Shown here: positions 38,727-48,500 of the stretch, piece by piece
Numbering within the stretch: position 1 is the first letter of the stretch
How the letters are laid out: each line of letters opens with the position of its first letter
Origin: Pseudomonas sp. LRP2-20
GTDB lineage: Bacteria; Pseudomonadota; Gammaproteobacteria; Pseudomonadales; Pseudomonadaceae
Direction: 5' to 3'
NCBI RefSeq assembly: GCF_024349685.1
Contig: NZ_AP025944.1
Location: 1,618,001-1,682,000, forward strand
DNA length: 64,000 nt
The notes under the pieces: generated by a model
Told to the model about the DNA's origin: nothing
Database searches by the model: none
What the model saw: the letters and a program-made list of their open reading frames with translations, nothing else
Translations under genes and position numbers: made by a program

Positions 38727-41700
38727 ATGCAAGGTCTCTCAGAGCAACGTGGGCGGATGGGCTTCGCCGAACGTTTGACATTGGTAATCATCAGCCGGGG
38801 GCGCCCTGTGCTGTTGCGCCGTGCCTTGCAGTACCATGCCAGTTGGGCAGGCCGGCTGATGGTCGTGGACGCATCCGTGCGGCCTGCGCACTGGACAGAC
38901 CCGTCTGAAGTCGACTATTACCATGCGCCGGAGCTGGTATCGGAAGGCGACCAGGCAATGCATGCCTTCGCAGTGCGGCGAGTGCGCACCCAGTTCGTGG
39001 CGTTCATCGAAGCTGATGATTTTCTCATCGCCGATGGTCTCGAGCAGTGCCTGGACTTTCTCGAAGCCAATCCCGACTACGGATACTGCCACGGATACGA
39101 CCTGGGCTACCTCGCTTCCGGCACGAACATCCGTTATTGCCTGCGCCATCGCAAAGGGCCGGAAGATTATGCTCAGGAAGAGCCGCACCAGCGCTTGCTT
39201 GGCCTAGCTCGGCATTTTGTGCCGATGCTCGATGCCGTCATGCGCACTGAGCTGCTCGCCCGCTGGCATGAGCAGGCGCCTGTGCTTGACAACGAATTCC
39301 TTGCGCTCGGCCAGACCTTGTTCTTCCTGAGCCAGGCCAAGGCGCGTGTGTTACCTGTGCCTTATGGCGTGCGGGCGCTCAATTACCCCGAGACCGAGGC
39401 GGAGGTGCGTCTTGAGCAAAAACTCTTAAGCACCGATCCCGAGGCTGTTGCGCGCCGTGAGCAGTTCATCGGCGCCCTCAGCAGCTTGCCTGGCATTGGC
39501 GGGGCGGATGAGCGGGTGCGACTGGCCGTGGGCGATATCGGGCGCTGCCTGGCAGGCAAGGTATCGCTGGTCGTGCAAGAGATCTTCAGCTGCGAGTTGG
39601 GTTGGCGAACAGGTGCCCAGCACCGCTTCCAGCCTGAGCAGTACATGGAGATGCCCTTCTACAACGAGGCCTTCTTCAAGGTGCTCGAGCACATCGAGTT
39701 CCTCGTGCATGCCTTGCCTGGTGGCGCGGTCCAGGTCCAGGTGCTGGAGGCCATTCTGCTCGAGCAGCGTGAGCGGTCAAGGCCACGCAAAGGGCAGGGG
39801 GCAGAGCAACTTGCTGAGCGGGCAGGAGAAGCCTTTGAGCTTTACCCGTTCGATGCAGGCCTTGGTCGGCAGCAGTTGGCGAATGTGCGGCGCAACGGTG
39901 AACTGGACCTGGCCCGGCGGCTTGAAGATTGGCTGGGGCGCCTCGAAGAGGCGCAACGTGACGGTGCGGTGACGATCCTCGAAGATAGCCTGAGCGGCTT
40001 GCTGTATCAGCGGCTGCATGGCTGGCAACCGGACGAGAAGCAGTTGCAGGGGCTGAAGTCGCAGCTCAAAGGCAGTCTGCTGGGTCTGGTGTTGCTCGAC
40101 CTTGAAGGCGACATGGACAAGTTGCAGGCGTCGCTCGACAGCTTGCTCGAAGGTGAATTTACCCACTATCAGATCGTCGTGCTGACCACCTCGATCCCGC
40201 CGGTATCGACACAGGCCTCCGATCGACTGCATTTTGTCAGGGTACAGCCGCGTGACTGGCAGCAGCAGCTTAATCGTCTGGTGGAAGGGGCCGGTTGGGA
40301 ATGGCTGCTGGTTGCGCAGAACGGTGTAACCTTCACACCTTATGGATTGCTCAAGGTTGCGGTGGAGCTGCAGCAAGCCGACGCTTGCCGCGCCGTTTAT
40401 TGCGACGAGCTGCAGCGGCTGCCAACGGGCACCTTGACCTCGCTCTACCGCCCCTCTTTCAACTTCGATCTGCTGCTTTCGTCGCCACGTACCATGGCGC
40501 AACACTGGTTGATCCGTCGTGAGGTATTCGTTGAACTGGGTGGCTACAGCACCCAGTTCCCGCAAGCCACGGCGCTGGACTTCATACTGCGCATGATCGA
40601 AGCGGGAGGCATGTCCGGGATCGGCCACTGTGATGAAGTGTTGCTGATCAGTGATCATGACGTGTGTGAAAGCAATCACGATGAGGTCGGCGCATTACGC
40701 CGCCACCTGGCTGCCAGGGGGTATGAGCGCGGTGTGGTGTTGCAGCCGCGGCCGCGCGCTTACCATCTGCGTTACGGCCATTCGCAGCGCCCGCTTGTGT
40801 CGATTCTGGTGCCGACCCGCGATCAGTTGGCCATGGTATCTCGATGTGTGGAAAGCATTTTTGAGCGTACTCGGTATCCGCATTTCGAAGTCATCCTGAT
40901 CGATAACCAGAGTGAGACAGAGGAGGCCAGGCATTGGTTGGCCGGGCTCGAGGCAATGCCGGCTGACCGGGTTCGTGTGCTGCGCTATCCGCACCCGTTC
41001 AACTTCTCCGCGATGAACAACCTGGCTGCAGCGACAGCACGTGGCGATTACCTGGTGCTGTTGAACAACGATACTGAAGTGATCGACGCCAATTGGCTGG
41101 ACGAATTGCTCAACCATGCCCTGCGCCCGGAAGTGGGGATCGTCGGTGCGCGGCTGCACTATCCGAATGGTAAGTTGCAGCACGCCGGTGTTGTGTTGGG
41201 CTTGCGTGGTCCTGCAGAGCATCCGTGGCTCGCGCATGATCCTGAGGCGCCAAGCTACATGGGGCGCAGCCAGCTGGATCAGAATTTCAGTGCGGTCACT
41301 GCGGCGTGCCTGATGATCCGAAAATCGGTCTACGAACAGGTTGGCGGGCTGGATGAGCAGGCGTTTGCTGTTTCCTACAATGACGTGGACCTTTGCCTGA
41401 GGGTGGGGCAGGCCGGTTACCTGACGGTCTGGGCCCAGCGCGCGGTGGTCATGCACGAAGGCAGTGTCAGTCAGGTCATGCTTGACCCGCATGCCAGCAG
41501 CGCCAAGCGGGTGCGGTTCGTGAAAGAACAGCGGGCATTCTATGAGCGCTGGATGCCGATGCTGGTCAATGATCCTGCCTACAACCGTAACTTGTCCCTA
41601 GGTGGCAATGGCTTCGGAGTGGATGACAAACCCTTGATAGAGCCACGGTTGCGTGCCCGGCCGCTGGTATTGCTGTTGGGCGGCCCCGGCCAGATTGCGA

Positions 41701-42131
41701 GCCTGGCTCAGCCTTGGTCCGGCCTGCGGGAAATCGCCACGGTGTTGGCAGTGCCGCATAACCTGCAAGTGGCGGAGCTGTTGCGCACTGCGCCCGATGT
41801 GCTGGTAGTGCCTGGAGAGATCGGGCGTTGGGATCCGATGGTGTTGTCGCTGTTCGGGCAGTACTACGAAGGCGTCAAGGTGCTGGATCTGTCCGCAATG
41901 GCAGGGTCAGGCCTGGAAGGCGCCGAGGAACTTCCCGAGCACATTCGCCAAGCCTTGCCTTGGGTCGATCGGGTCCTGGTGGCAGACGCTCAGCTCGAGC
42001 GCCTGCTGCAGGGTTTGCATGCGGATGTTCGAAGGGTGCCGGTGTTATTTGACCGCGCGGCCACAGCCACTGTTTCAGGGTGCTCCGGGGCGTCTGTGGC
42101 GTCTGATCAGTTGCAGGCTTGCATGCCCTAG
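38727..42131 (+). CDS. Very large multi-domain glycosyltransferase 2, probably flagellin glycosylation (Fgt2-like)
   Basis: 1134 residues from the ATG at 38727, chosen for its GGAAGGA Shine-Dalgarno; starts at 38655 (GTG) and 38688 are possible. An N-terminal TIGR00180-like glycosyltransferase region (LTLVIISRGRPVLLRRALQY, FIEADDFLIADG at 94-104) is followed by a helical insert at about 230-450 and a GT2-like half with VYCDELQRLP. A complete GT2 domain at about 690-950 retains all motifs: VSILVPTRDQ, FNFSAMNNLAA, YLVLLNNDTEV (Asn780-Asp782). The C-terminus of about 170 residues is a weak relative of the GT4-like end of the other two proteins. Role in flagellin O-glycosylation is inferred from neighbours. 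Confidence 0.8.
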   Translation: MQGLSEQRGRMGFAERLTLVIISRGRPVLLRRALQYHASWAGRLMVVDASVRPAHWTDPSEVDYYHAPELVSEGDQAMHAFAVRRVRTQFVAFIEADDFLIADGLEQCLDFLEANPDYGYCHGYDLGYLASGTNIRYCLRHRKGPEDYAQEEPHQRLLGLARHFVPMLDAVMRTELLARWHEQAPVLDNEFLALGQTLFFLSQAKARVLPVPYGVRALNYPETEAEVRLEQKLLSTDPEAVARREQFIGALSSLPGIGGADERVRLAVGDIGRCLAGKVSLVVQEIFSCELGWRTGAQHRFQPEQYMEMPFYNEAFFKVLEHIEFLVHALPGGAVQVQVLEAILLEQRERSRPRKGQGAEQLAERAGEAFELYPFDAGLGRQQLANVRRNGELDLARRLEDWLGRLEEAQRDGAVTILEDSLSGLLYQRLHGWQPDEKQLQGLKSQLKGSLLGLVLLDLEGDMDKLQASLDSLLEGEFTHYQIVVLTTSIPPVSTQASDRLHFVRVQPRDWQQQLNRLVEGAGWEWLLVAQNGVTFTPYGLLKVAVELQQADACRAVYCDELQRLPTGTLTSLYRPSFNFDLLLSSPRTMAQHWLIRREVFVELGGYSTQFPQATALDFILRMIEAGGMSGIGHCDEVLLISDHDVCESNHDEVGALRRHLAARGYERGVVLQPRPRAYHLRYGHSQRPLVSILVPTRDQLAMVSRCVESIFERTRYPHFEVILIDNQSETEEARHWLAGLEAMPADRVRVLRYPHPFNFSAMNNLAAATARGDYLVLLNNDTEVIDANWLDELLNHALRPEVGIVGARLHYPNGKLQHAGVVLGLRGPAEHPWLAHDPEAPSYMGRSQLDQNFSAVTAACLMIRKSVYEQVGGLDEQAFAVSYNDVDLCLRVGQAGYLTVWAQRAVVMHEGSVSQVMLDPHASSAKRVRFVKEQRAFYERWMPMLVNDPAYNRNLSLGGNGFGVDDKPLIEPRLRARPLVLLLGGPGQIASLAQPWSGLREIATVLAVPHNLQVAELLRTAPDVLVVPGEIGRWDPMVLSLFGQYYEGVKVLDLSAMAGSGLEGAEELPEHIRQALPWVDRVLVADAQLERLLQGLHADVRRVPVLFDRAATATVSGCSGASVASDQLQACMP

Positions 42132-42376
42132 TGTGCCACGGGCATGCGGTGCACCTGTCAAAGGCGCAGGCCTGAGGCAGGTGCGCACGCGGCATAAATG
42201 TGAGATGGTTAGCCGAAGGTGTGACTTGCGGGTCACTAGGTGCATCTCTATATCATTACGGGTGCCTCCGGCCGGTCGATGCTGCCGGCCGTTCGCCTGC
42301 ACTCCTTCGCTGCCCAAGGGATTGGAATCCCATGGGTCGAGCGGTGATACAGAGCAGCTAATATTATTGGGAAGCC

Positions 42377-43327
42377 ATGATGATTGGCATCAAAAGCATT
42401 GCGAGCTATGTGCCGGCACAAGGCACGGATAATTACGAACAAGGTGCACGTTTCGGTAAGGACGAAACGTTCATTCTGGGTAAGATCGGTTCGGCATTCC
42501 TGCCGCGCAAAGCCGATGACCAGGAAACCTCCGATCTGTGCGTCGAGGCGGCCAACGCGTTGTTCGCCGCTAACCCGCAGCTGTCGCGAGAGGCAATCGA
42601 TGCGCTGATCGTGGTTACTCAGAACGGTGACGAAGAGGGATTGCCCCATACCGCAGCCATCGTTCAGGACAAACTGGGTTTGACCACGCGCGTAGCGGCA
42701 TTCGATGTATCCCTTGGTTGTTCCGGATATGTCTATGGCCTTTATGCGCTTAAGGGGTTCATGGAAGCCGCAGGCTTGAAGAACGGATTGCTGATCACTG
42801 CCGATCCTTACTCGAAGATCGTCAATCCCGAGGATCGCAATACGGCAATGCTGTTCGGCGATGCGGCCACGGCTACCTGGATGGGCGAAGATGCTCAATG
42901 GCAACTGGGCAAGGCGAGCTTTGGTACCGATGGTGCGGGTGCGCCGCATCTGAAAGTGACCGATGGTGTGTTTTTCATGAACGGTCGCCAAGTCTTCAAC
43001 TTCGCCCTGCTCAAAGTGCCTGCGCACCTGCAGGACTTGCTGCAGGCGTCACAGTTGCAGGCCAAAGATATCGATGCGTTCTGTATTCATCAGGGCAGCG
43101 CTGCAATCGTTGACGCGGTTGCTCGGCGGTTTGAGGAAGCCGACGAAAGCGAGGCGCTCAAAGATCGATTCGTCAAGGACATGATCGAGACGGGCAATAC
43201 CGTTTCCTCCAGCATCCCCTTGTTGCTCGAGAAGCATGTGCTCGACTCCACTTTCAAGCGCGTGGCCATCAGCGGTTTTGGTGTCGGGCTGTCGTGGGGG
43301 TCGGCGATCTTGCAGCGCGAAGAGTGA
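42377..43327 (+). CDS. 3-oxoacyl-ACP synthase III-like protein (flagellin glycan acyl precursor?)
   Basis: 316 residues of the KAS III fold. The triad is visible: Cys115 in DVSLGCSGYV, His238 in CIHQGSAA and Asn274 in IETGNTVSSSIP. The start follows GGGAAG. A homologue stands in the same flgL-fliC gap in P. syringae and P. putida, where it is linked to flagellin glycosylation, and not in a fatty-acid operon. A plausible job is condensing an acyl chain (3-oxo, later 3-hydroxyacyl) for N-acylation of an amino sugar; this is inference. Monocistronic between a 245-bp leader and a strong terminator. Confidence 0.85.
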   Translation: MMIGIKSIASYVPAQGTDNYEQGARFGKDETFILGKIGSAFLPRKADDQETSDLCVEAANALFAANPQLSREAIDALIVVTQNGDEEGLPHTAAIVQDKLGLTTRVAAFDVSLGCSGYVYGLYALKGFMEAAGLKNGLLITADPYSKIVNPEDRNTAMLFGDAATATWMGEDAQWQLGKASFGTDGAGAPHLKVTDGVFFMNGRQVFNFALLKVPAHLQDLLQASQLQAKDIDAFCIHQGSAAIVDAVARRFEEADESEALKDRFVKDMIETGNTVSSSIPLLLEKHVLDSTFKRVAISGFGVGLSWGSAILQREE

Positions 43328-43348
43328 TTTTTTGCAGTGTGCTGATAG

Positions 43349-43376
43349 CGCCGCCTACTTCAGGCGGCGTTTTTTT
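43349..43376 (+). terminator. Rho-independent terminator after the KAS III-like gene
   Basis: CGCCGCCT-ACTTC-AGGCGGCG, a perfect 8-bp stem followed by seven T. Confidence 0.92.
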
Positions 43377-43611
43377 GCGTGTCGACAAGGATGTCTGGAA
43401 TGGCGGAGCATTGGGCGATCGCTACGCGTGGTAGGGATGTCGTCGACGACAAGGTTCCAGGCAGTTCGAAGTAATCAGGAGCATGTCATGGGGCCGCTGT
43501 TGAAAAGCTCTGTCATTCTGTTGGCGCCAAGCGGAAAATGCTGCGAGAGCAGCAGGCGCTGCGGTTTGAAAATGTGCGAAATTTCATGGGTCTTTGGCTA
43601 AGGATGGGTAT

Positions 43612-44181
43612 ATGGGTTTTTTGAGTCGAGCCGAGATCGAGGCCATGGGCTTCTCTCGCGTTGGAGCGAATGTACGCCTTTCAGCCAAAGCCTCTTATTA
43701 CAATTGCAGGCATATCGCCATTGGCGACAATGTGCGCATTGATGATTTCTGCGTGCTGTCCGCAGGTGCTGGCGGGATTGAGATTCACAGTCATGTACAC
43801 ATCGCCGTGTATTGCCTGCTGACCGGTGCCGGCAAAATCACTTTGTCCGATTTCAGTGGCTTGTCCTCGAGGGTGTCGGTTTACAGCAGCAGTGATGACT
43901 ACAGTGGAGCAAGTCTTACCAACCCCACAGTCCCTGATGCATTCAAAGGTGTTGTCGATGCGGATGTCTGCCTGGGGCGGCATGTGATCGTCGGGTCAGG
44001 CAGCGTCATTCTGCCGGGTGCAATTCTGGGCGATGGTGTGGCTATTGGAGCGCTGAGTCTGGTGTCGAAAAGTTGCCCGCCATTCGGTATTTACTCCGGG
44101 GTTCCGGCCAAGCGGATCAAAGAGCGTCAACAAACCTTGCTAGCGTTGGAGGCGCAGTTTGTAGCTGGCAAGGGGGCTTGA
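43612..44181 (+). CDS. Left-handed beta-helix acyltransferase (hexapeptide repeat)
   Basis: 189 residues from ATG 43612 (AAGGA seven bases upstream). Repeating hexapeptides form a beta-helix (IAIGDNVRIDDFCVLSAGAG, VIVGSGSVILPGAILGDGVA) and the C-terminus has the typical YSGVPAKRIKER. The histidine in IHSHVHIAVYCL may be catalytic. Members transfer acetyl or other acyl groups to sugars. Next to a sugar aminotransferase and a KAS III-like gene, it probably acylates the amino group or a hydroxyl of the flagellin sugar. The 235 bp before it hold no convincing gene (a 37-codon frame at 43487 is noted separately). Confidence 0.85.
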   Translation: MGFLSRAEIEAMGFSRVGANVRLSAKASYYNCRHIAIGDNVRIDDFCVLSAGAGGIEIHSHVHIAVYCLLTGAGKITLSDFSGLSSRVSVYSSSDDYSGASLTNPTVPDAFKGVVDADVCLGRHVIVGSGSVILPGAILGDGVAIGALSLVSKSCPPFGIYSGVPAKRIKERQQTLLALEAQFVAGKGA

Positions 44182-44352
44182 AGGCAGCGCCTCTGGCTGC
44201 GCATGTTTTATGCCGAGTACACAGGGCAAAGTGATGTTGGCCGGTTTTTTGCTCCGCCAAGCCAATCGTCAGGTTCATGACGCGGGCGAGTATCGACGAT
44301 GACTGCTTTGCCATGAACCTCCTCACTCCTTCACAGCGAGCGCCTCGTCGTC

Positions 44353-45483
44353 ATGGCCGATCTGATCACTGTCACCAGCCCACTGCTGCCGCCTCTTGAA
44401 GAATTCATGCCCTACTTGCAAGAGATCTGGGATAGCAAGCGCCTGACCAATGGCGGCCCTTTTCACGAGCAACTGGAGCAGGAGCTTGCCAGCTATCTGG
44501 GGGTCAAGCACCTTTCTTTGTTCTGCAACGGAACGCTCGCTTTGGTGGCCGCGCTGCAGGCGTTGCGTATCACCGGTGAAGTGATCACCACGCCTTATTC
44601 GTTTGTGGCGACTGCCCATTCGCTGCTCTGGAACAATCTCAAGCCGGTGTTCGTGGACATCGACCCGGTCAGTAAGAACCTCGACCCCAAGCGGATTGAA
44701 GAGGCAATTACACCTGCTACCACTGCGATTCTGCCGGTGCACTGTTACGGAGTGCCTTGCGATGTCGAAGGTATTCAGCGCGTGGCAGATACTTACGGGC
44801 TGAAGGTCATCTACGATGCCGCTCATGCATTTGGCGTGCGTCAGGACGGGGTCAGCGTGCTCAATCATGGAGATCTGTCGATCTTGAGCTTCCATGCCAC
44901 CAAGGTGTTCAACACCTTCGAAGGTGGGGCCATCATCTGTCCGGATGCCAAGATCAAGCAGCGGATCGACTACCTGAAAAACTTCGGTTTCGCTGACGAA
45001 ACCACGGTCATGGCGCCGGGTATCAATGGCAAGATGAATGAGGTGCAGGCTGCATTTGGCTTGTTGCAATTGCGTCATATCGACAGTGCGCTGGGCCAGC
45101 GTCGTGCAGTTTTCGAGCGCTATCGCCAAGGCTTCGAGGGCGTCGAGGGCATCAGTCTGCTGGAGCCGCCGGCGGGGCTCGAGTGGAACTACGCCTACTG
45201 CCCGGTGCTGGTTGACGAGCGGCGATTCGGCTGCAGTCGTGATGCCCTGTACGACCGGTATCGTGAGCAAGGCATCCTGGTGCGCCGATACTTCTATCCA
45301 TTGATCAGCGAGTTCCCGATGTATCGCGGATTGCCCAGCGCCGCATTATCGGGCCAGCCACACGCGCTGCATGTGTCCCGTCAGGTACTCTGCCTGCCGA
45401 TTTATCCGCAATTGCCCGTCGATACTCAACAAAACATCATTGATATCGCGCTGGCGTGTCATACCAAGCCTGCGCTTGCCTGA
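44353..45483 (+). CDS. DegT/DnrJ/EryC1/StrS-family sugar aminotransferase (VioA-like)
   Basis: 376 residues. The PLP lysine is Lys184 in LSFHATKVFNTFEGG; other family motifs are LTNGGPFHEQLEQ, VITTPYSFVATAHS and VIYDAAHAFG. Such enzymes aminate nucleotide-linked keto-deoxy sugars. The P. syringae and P. aeruginosa flagellin islands contain VioA, which makes dTDP-viosamine, so that role is the best guess. No clear Shine-Dalgarno precedes the ATG. Ninety-three bases separate it from the third glycosyltransferase. Confidence 0.85.
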   Translation: MADLITVTSPLLPPLEEFMPYLQEIWDSKRLTNGGPFHEQLEQELASYLGVKHLSLFCNGTLALVAALQALRITGEVITTPYSFVATAHSLLWNNLKPVFVDIDPVSKNLDPKRIEEAITPATTAILPVHCYGVPCDVEGIQRVADTYGLKVIYDAAHAFGVRQDGVSVLNHGDLSILSFHATKVFNTFEGGAIICPDAKIKQRIDYLKNFGFADETTVMAPGINGKMNEVQAAFGLLQLRHIDSALGQRRAVFERYRQGFEGVEGISLLEPPAGLEWNYAYCPVLVDERRFGCSRDALYDRYREQGILVRRYFYPLISEFPMYRGLPSAALSGQPHALHVSRQVLCLPIYPQLPVDTQQNIIDIALACHTKPALA

Positions 45484-45514
45484 CAGCTGTCATTCTCGGC
45501 CCCAATGCTGTCAT

Positions 45515-45537
45515 TTGACGCTCAGGATGAGCGTCAA
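45515..45537. other. Perfect 10-bp inverted repeat before glycosyltransferase 3
   Basis: TTGACGCTCA-GGA-TGAGCGTCAA with no T-run; 40 bases before the start codon. It could be an operator or an mRNA leader stem. Confidence 0.4.
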
Positions 45538-45576
45538 TGGCACCGATCACATTATTACCTTCTTTCAGGACGTTAG

Positions 45577-48500
45577 ATGAGCCTTCCAGTACTGGTCAGT
45601 ATTGTGATCCCGGCCTACAAGCCGCAGTTCTTTGAAAAGGCGCTGATGAGCGCCATGCTCCAGCAATACGATGCCATCGAAATCGTCGTGTGCGATGACT
45701 GTCGAAATGATGCCATTGCCAGCATCGTAGAACGCAATCGCGCCAAGAGCCGTTTCCCGATCCGCTACTACCACAACTCGGTGCCCTTGCTGGAGCCTGG
45801 CAACCTGGCGCGAGGTATCCGCAAGGCGCAGGGTGAATACGTCAAGTTTCTGTATGACGACGATCTACTCATGCCCAATGCCGTGGGCGCATTGTTGGGC
45901 GCACTGCAAGCTCACCCGCGTGCGGTGATGGCCTCGGCCAGGCGGCGGATGATCGATCCGGATGACAAGCCTTTGGGTGAGAGTTTGCTAACCCTTTTCC
46001 CTTTCAAGGAAAGCGTCATCATCGACGGGGCCGAGCTTGCCTCGTTCCTTGGGCAGCATATCTACAACTTCATCGGTGAGCCGACTTCGGTCATGTGCCG
46101 ACGCGCTGACGTGCTCGCGTTCGGCGCCGACATCATGGGGATCAATGGCCAATTGATGGAGTGGCTGGGTGACGTAACCCTGTATCTGAAATTGTTGCGC
46201 CAAGGTGATCTGCTGATGCTCGCCGACACTTTGGCGTGTTTCCGTGTGTCCAGCCTGCAGACCAGCCAGATTGCCCGTGATACCCCGCATGTCGCCGCAG
46301 TCCCCTATGAGCGCTATGGCAAGGCTGTCCGGGCGTTGGGCTGGATGCGGCCTGCGGCGCTGAACGGCACCGTCAAGGTGGCCAGCCTGCAGCGTCCTGA
46401 GCAGTTCCAGGACCTGCATCTGGCAGATTATTTCAGCTCTGGCGGTGTATTGCCCATGGGGGCTCCGGATCTGCAGGCGTGGTTTCACCCGAGCGCATTG
46501 CAGACACCAGTCAGGGACTGGCTCGCTCAGCGTGTCCTGACGCCCGTGCAGCAACGCCTCGTGAAGCAGCAGCGTAATCGCATCGCAGGTCATGCCAGTG
46601 TTGCCATCGTCGTGTTGGGTGATGATATTGGAGGCGATGGCCTGGGCAAGACCCTGGCGAGTTTGGCGGCGTGGTCGGACGTTTCCACCAGCCGTATTCA
46701 GCAGCACCAGATCAATGACCGCCTGCCGGGTTGGGTTGCGCAGTTGAACTCCATACTCGACAGTTCCGATTGCGACTGGCTATTGATCCTGCGCGCAGGG
46801 GACGAGCTGCTGCCGTCAGGCACGCTCATGCTGGATCAGCGGTTGGCTGATGCGGGTGAGGCGCGTCTGATCTACTGTGACGAGCTGTACCGTACTCGGC
46901 ATGACTTGCAGCTGGCGCTGCGTCCAGGGCCGAATCTTGACTATTTGCTGAGCGCTCCGGCGAGCATGGCCGGGCATTGGTTGTTGGGTCGAGGAGCGGC
47001 CGTGCAAGCCGGTGGCTTCGATGCAAGCGTTGCCGGTGCGGTGGAGTTCGACCTGATCTTGCGTCTGATCGAAGAACAGGGCCTGCAAGGTATCACCCAT
47101 CTGGCAGAGCCACTGCTGATCTGCGATGAGCCGGACTGGGCGCAGAATGGCGACGAGCTTTCGAGTTTGCTACGGCATCTGGCACGACGCGGTTATGTGG
47201 ATGCGCGCGTGACGCAAGGCGTCGCTCGGCACTATCGCATTCACTATGCGCACCCTGAGCAACCCTTCGTCTCCATCATCTTGTCCGGCGACTATCCGTT
47301 AACCATTTTGCAGCGCTGCCTGGAAAGCGTGTTGGCGAAAACACGTTACCCCTTCTTCGAAGTGCTGGTGCTTGATCATCCACTGCAAGATGCGGCAACG
47401 CGTTCCTGGATGTCGGCATTGCAGGGAATCGGTGCTGGAAAACTGCAGGTTGTCCAGGCGAATGCTGGCGCCGGGATGGCAGCAGCACTCAACCAGGCAG
47501 CCGGTCAGGCGAGGGGGGATTACCTGGTTCTGCTGGAGGGAAATACCCTCGCCATTCACGACGACTGGCTCGACCAGTTGCTCAACCACGGCAAGCGTGA
47601 AGAAGTGGCGGTTGTGGGGGGGAGGCTGGTAGCGGCAAATGGCACGGTGCTTACTACGGGATTGATCGCTGGCTTGCAGCATACGGTCGGCGGGGCGTTC
47701 GACGGGCTGAAATGTCATCAGCCTGGGTTCATGGGGCGGCAGCAGGTAGAGCAGAACCTAAGCGCTGTTTCGCCCTCCTGCATGATGGTGCGCAAAGCGT
47801 TGTATGAAGCGGTCGGGGGGCTGGATACGGCAATGTCTGTAGGGGCTCTGGCGGGCTTGGATCTTTGTTGCAAGATTGCGCAGCTGAGCTATCTGATTGT
47901 CTGGACGCCGCATGCAACCTTGGTGCAGGAGGAGGGTAAGGCGGACCAGGCTCCTGAATCCGATCACGATCTCGTTCATGATCGATGGCTGCCGGTGCTG
48001 GCCAATGATCCTGCTTACAATGCCAACCTTGCCTTGAGGGGCGGGGCATTCGAGCTGGAACGGCGATCTGCGCTTAACTGGCGGCCTTTGGCTTGGCAGC
48101 CGCTACCAGTGGTGCTTGCTTGTACTGCCGTTTCCGGTGAGGTGCATGAGCCGCGGTTGGCTGCGCCGCTGCAGGCACTCTGCGAAGCAGGAATGATCGA
48201 TGGATTACTGAGCCATGAGTGGCTGACGCCTGCCGAGTTGCAGCGTATCAAGCCGGATGTGGTGATTTTTCAGGACAACCTTGGTCGCCTGCCGCTGGAG
48301 GTTTTGCGTCGCTTGAGGCGCCATTGCGATGGGTTTTTCATTCTGGATGTGCACGCATTCCTTTCGCAGGCTCCGTCCAGTGCAAGCTGCGACCCACAGC
48401 AGCGCTGGATTGAGTTGAGTGAAGCAGCCGCCCTGGTTGACTGCGTCATTGTTCCAACTCAGGCTTTGGCGGACGCTTTCGCGGCGCTGCATGCCGATGT

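Noticed and set aside
42194..42220. FliA-like TAAA...GCCGAAGG upstream of the KAS III-like gene
   Set aside because: Spacer is 13 and not 15 bases, and the -10 is poor.
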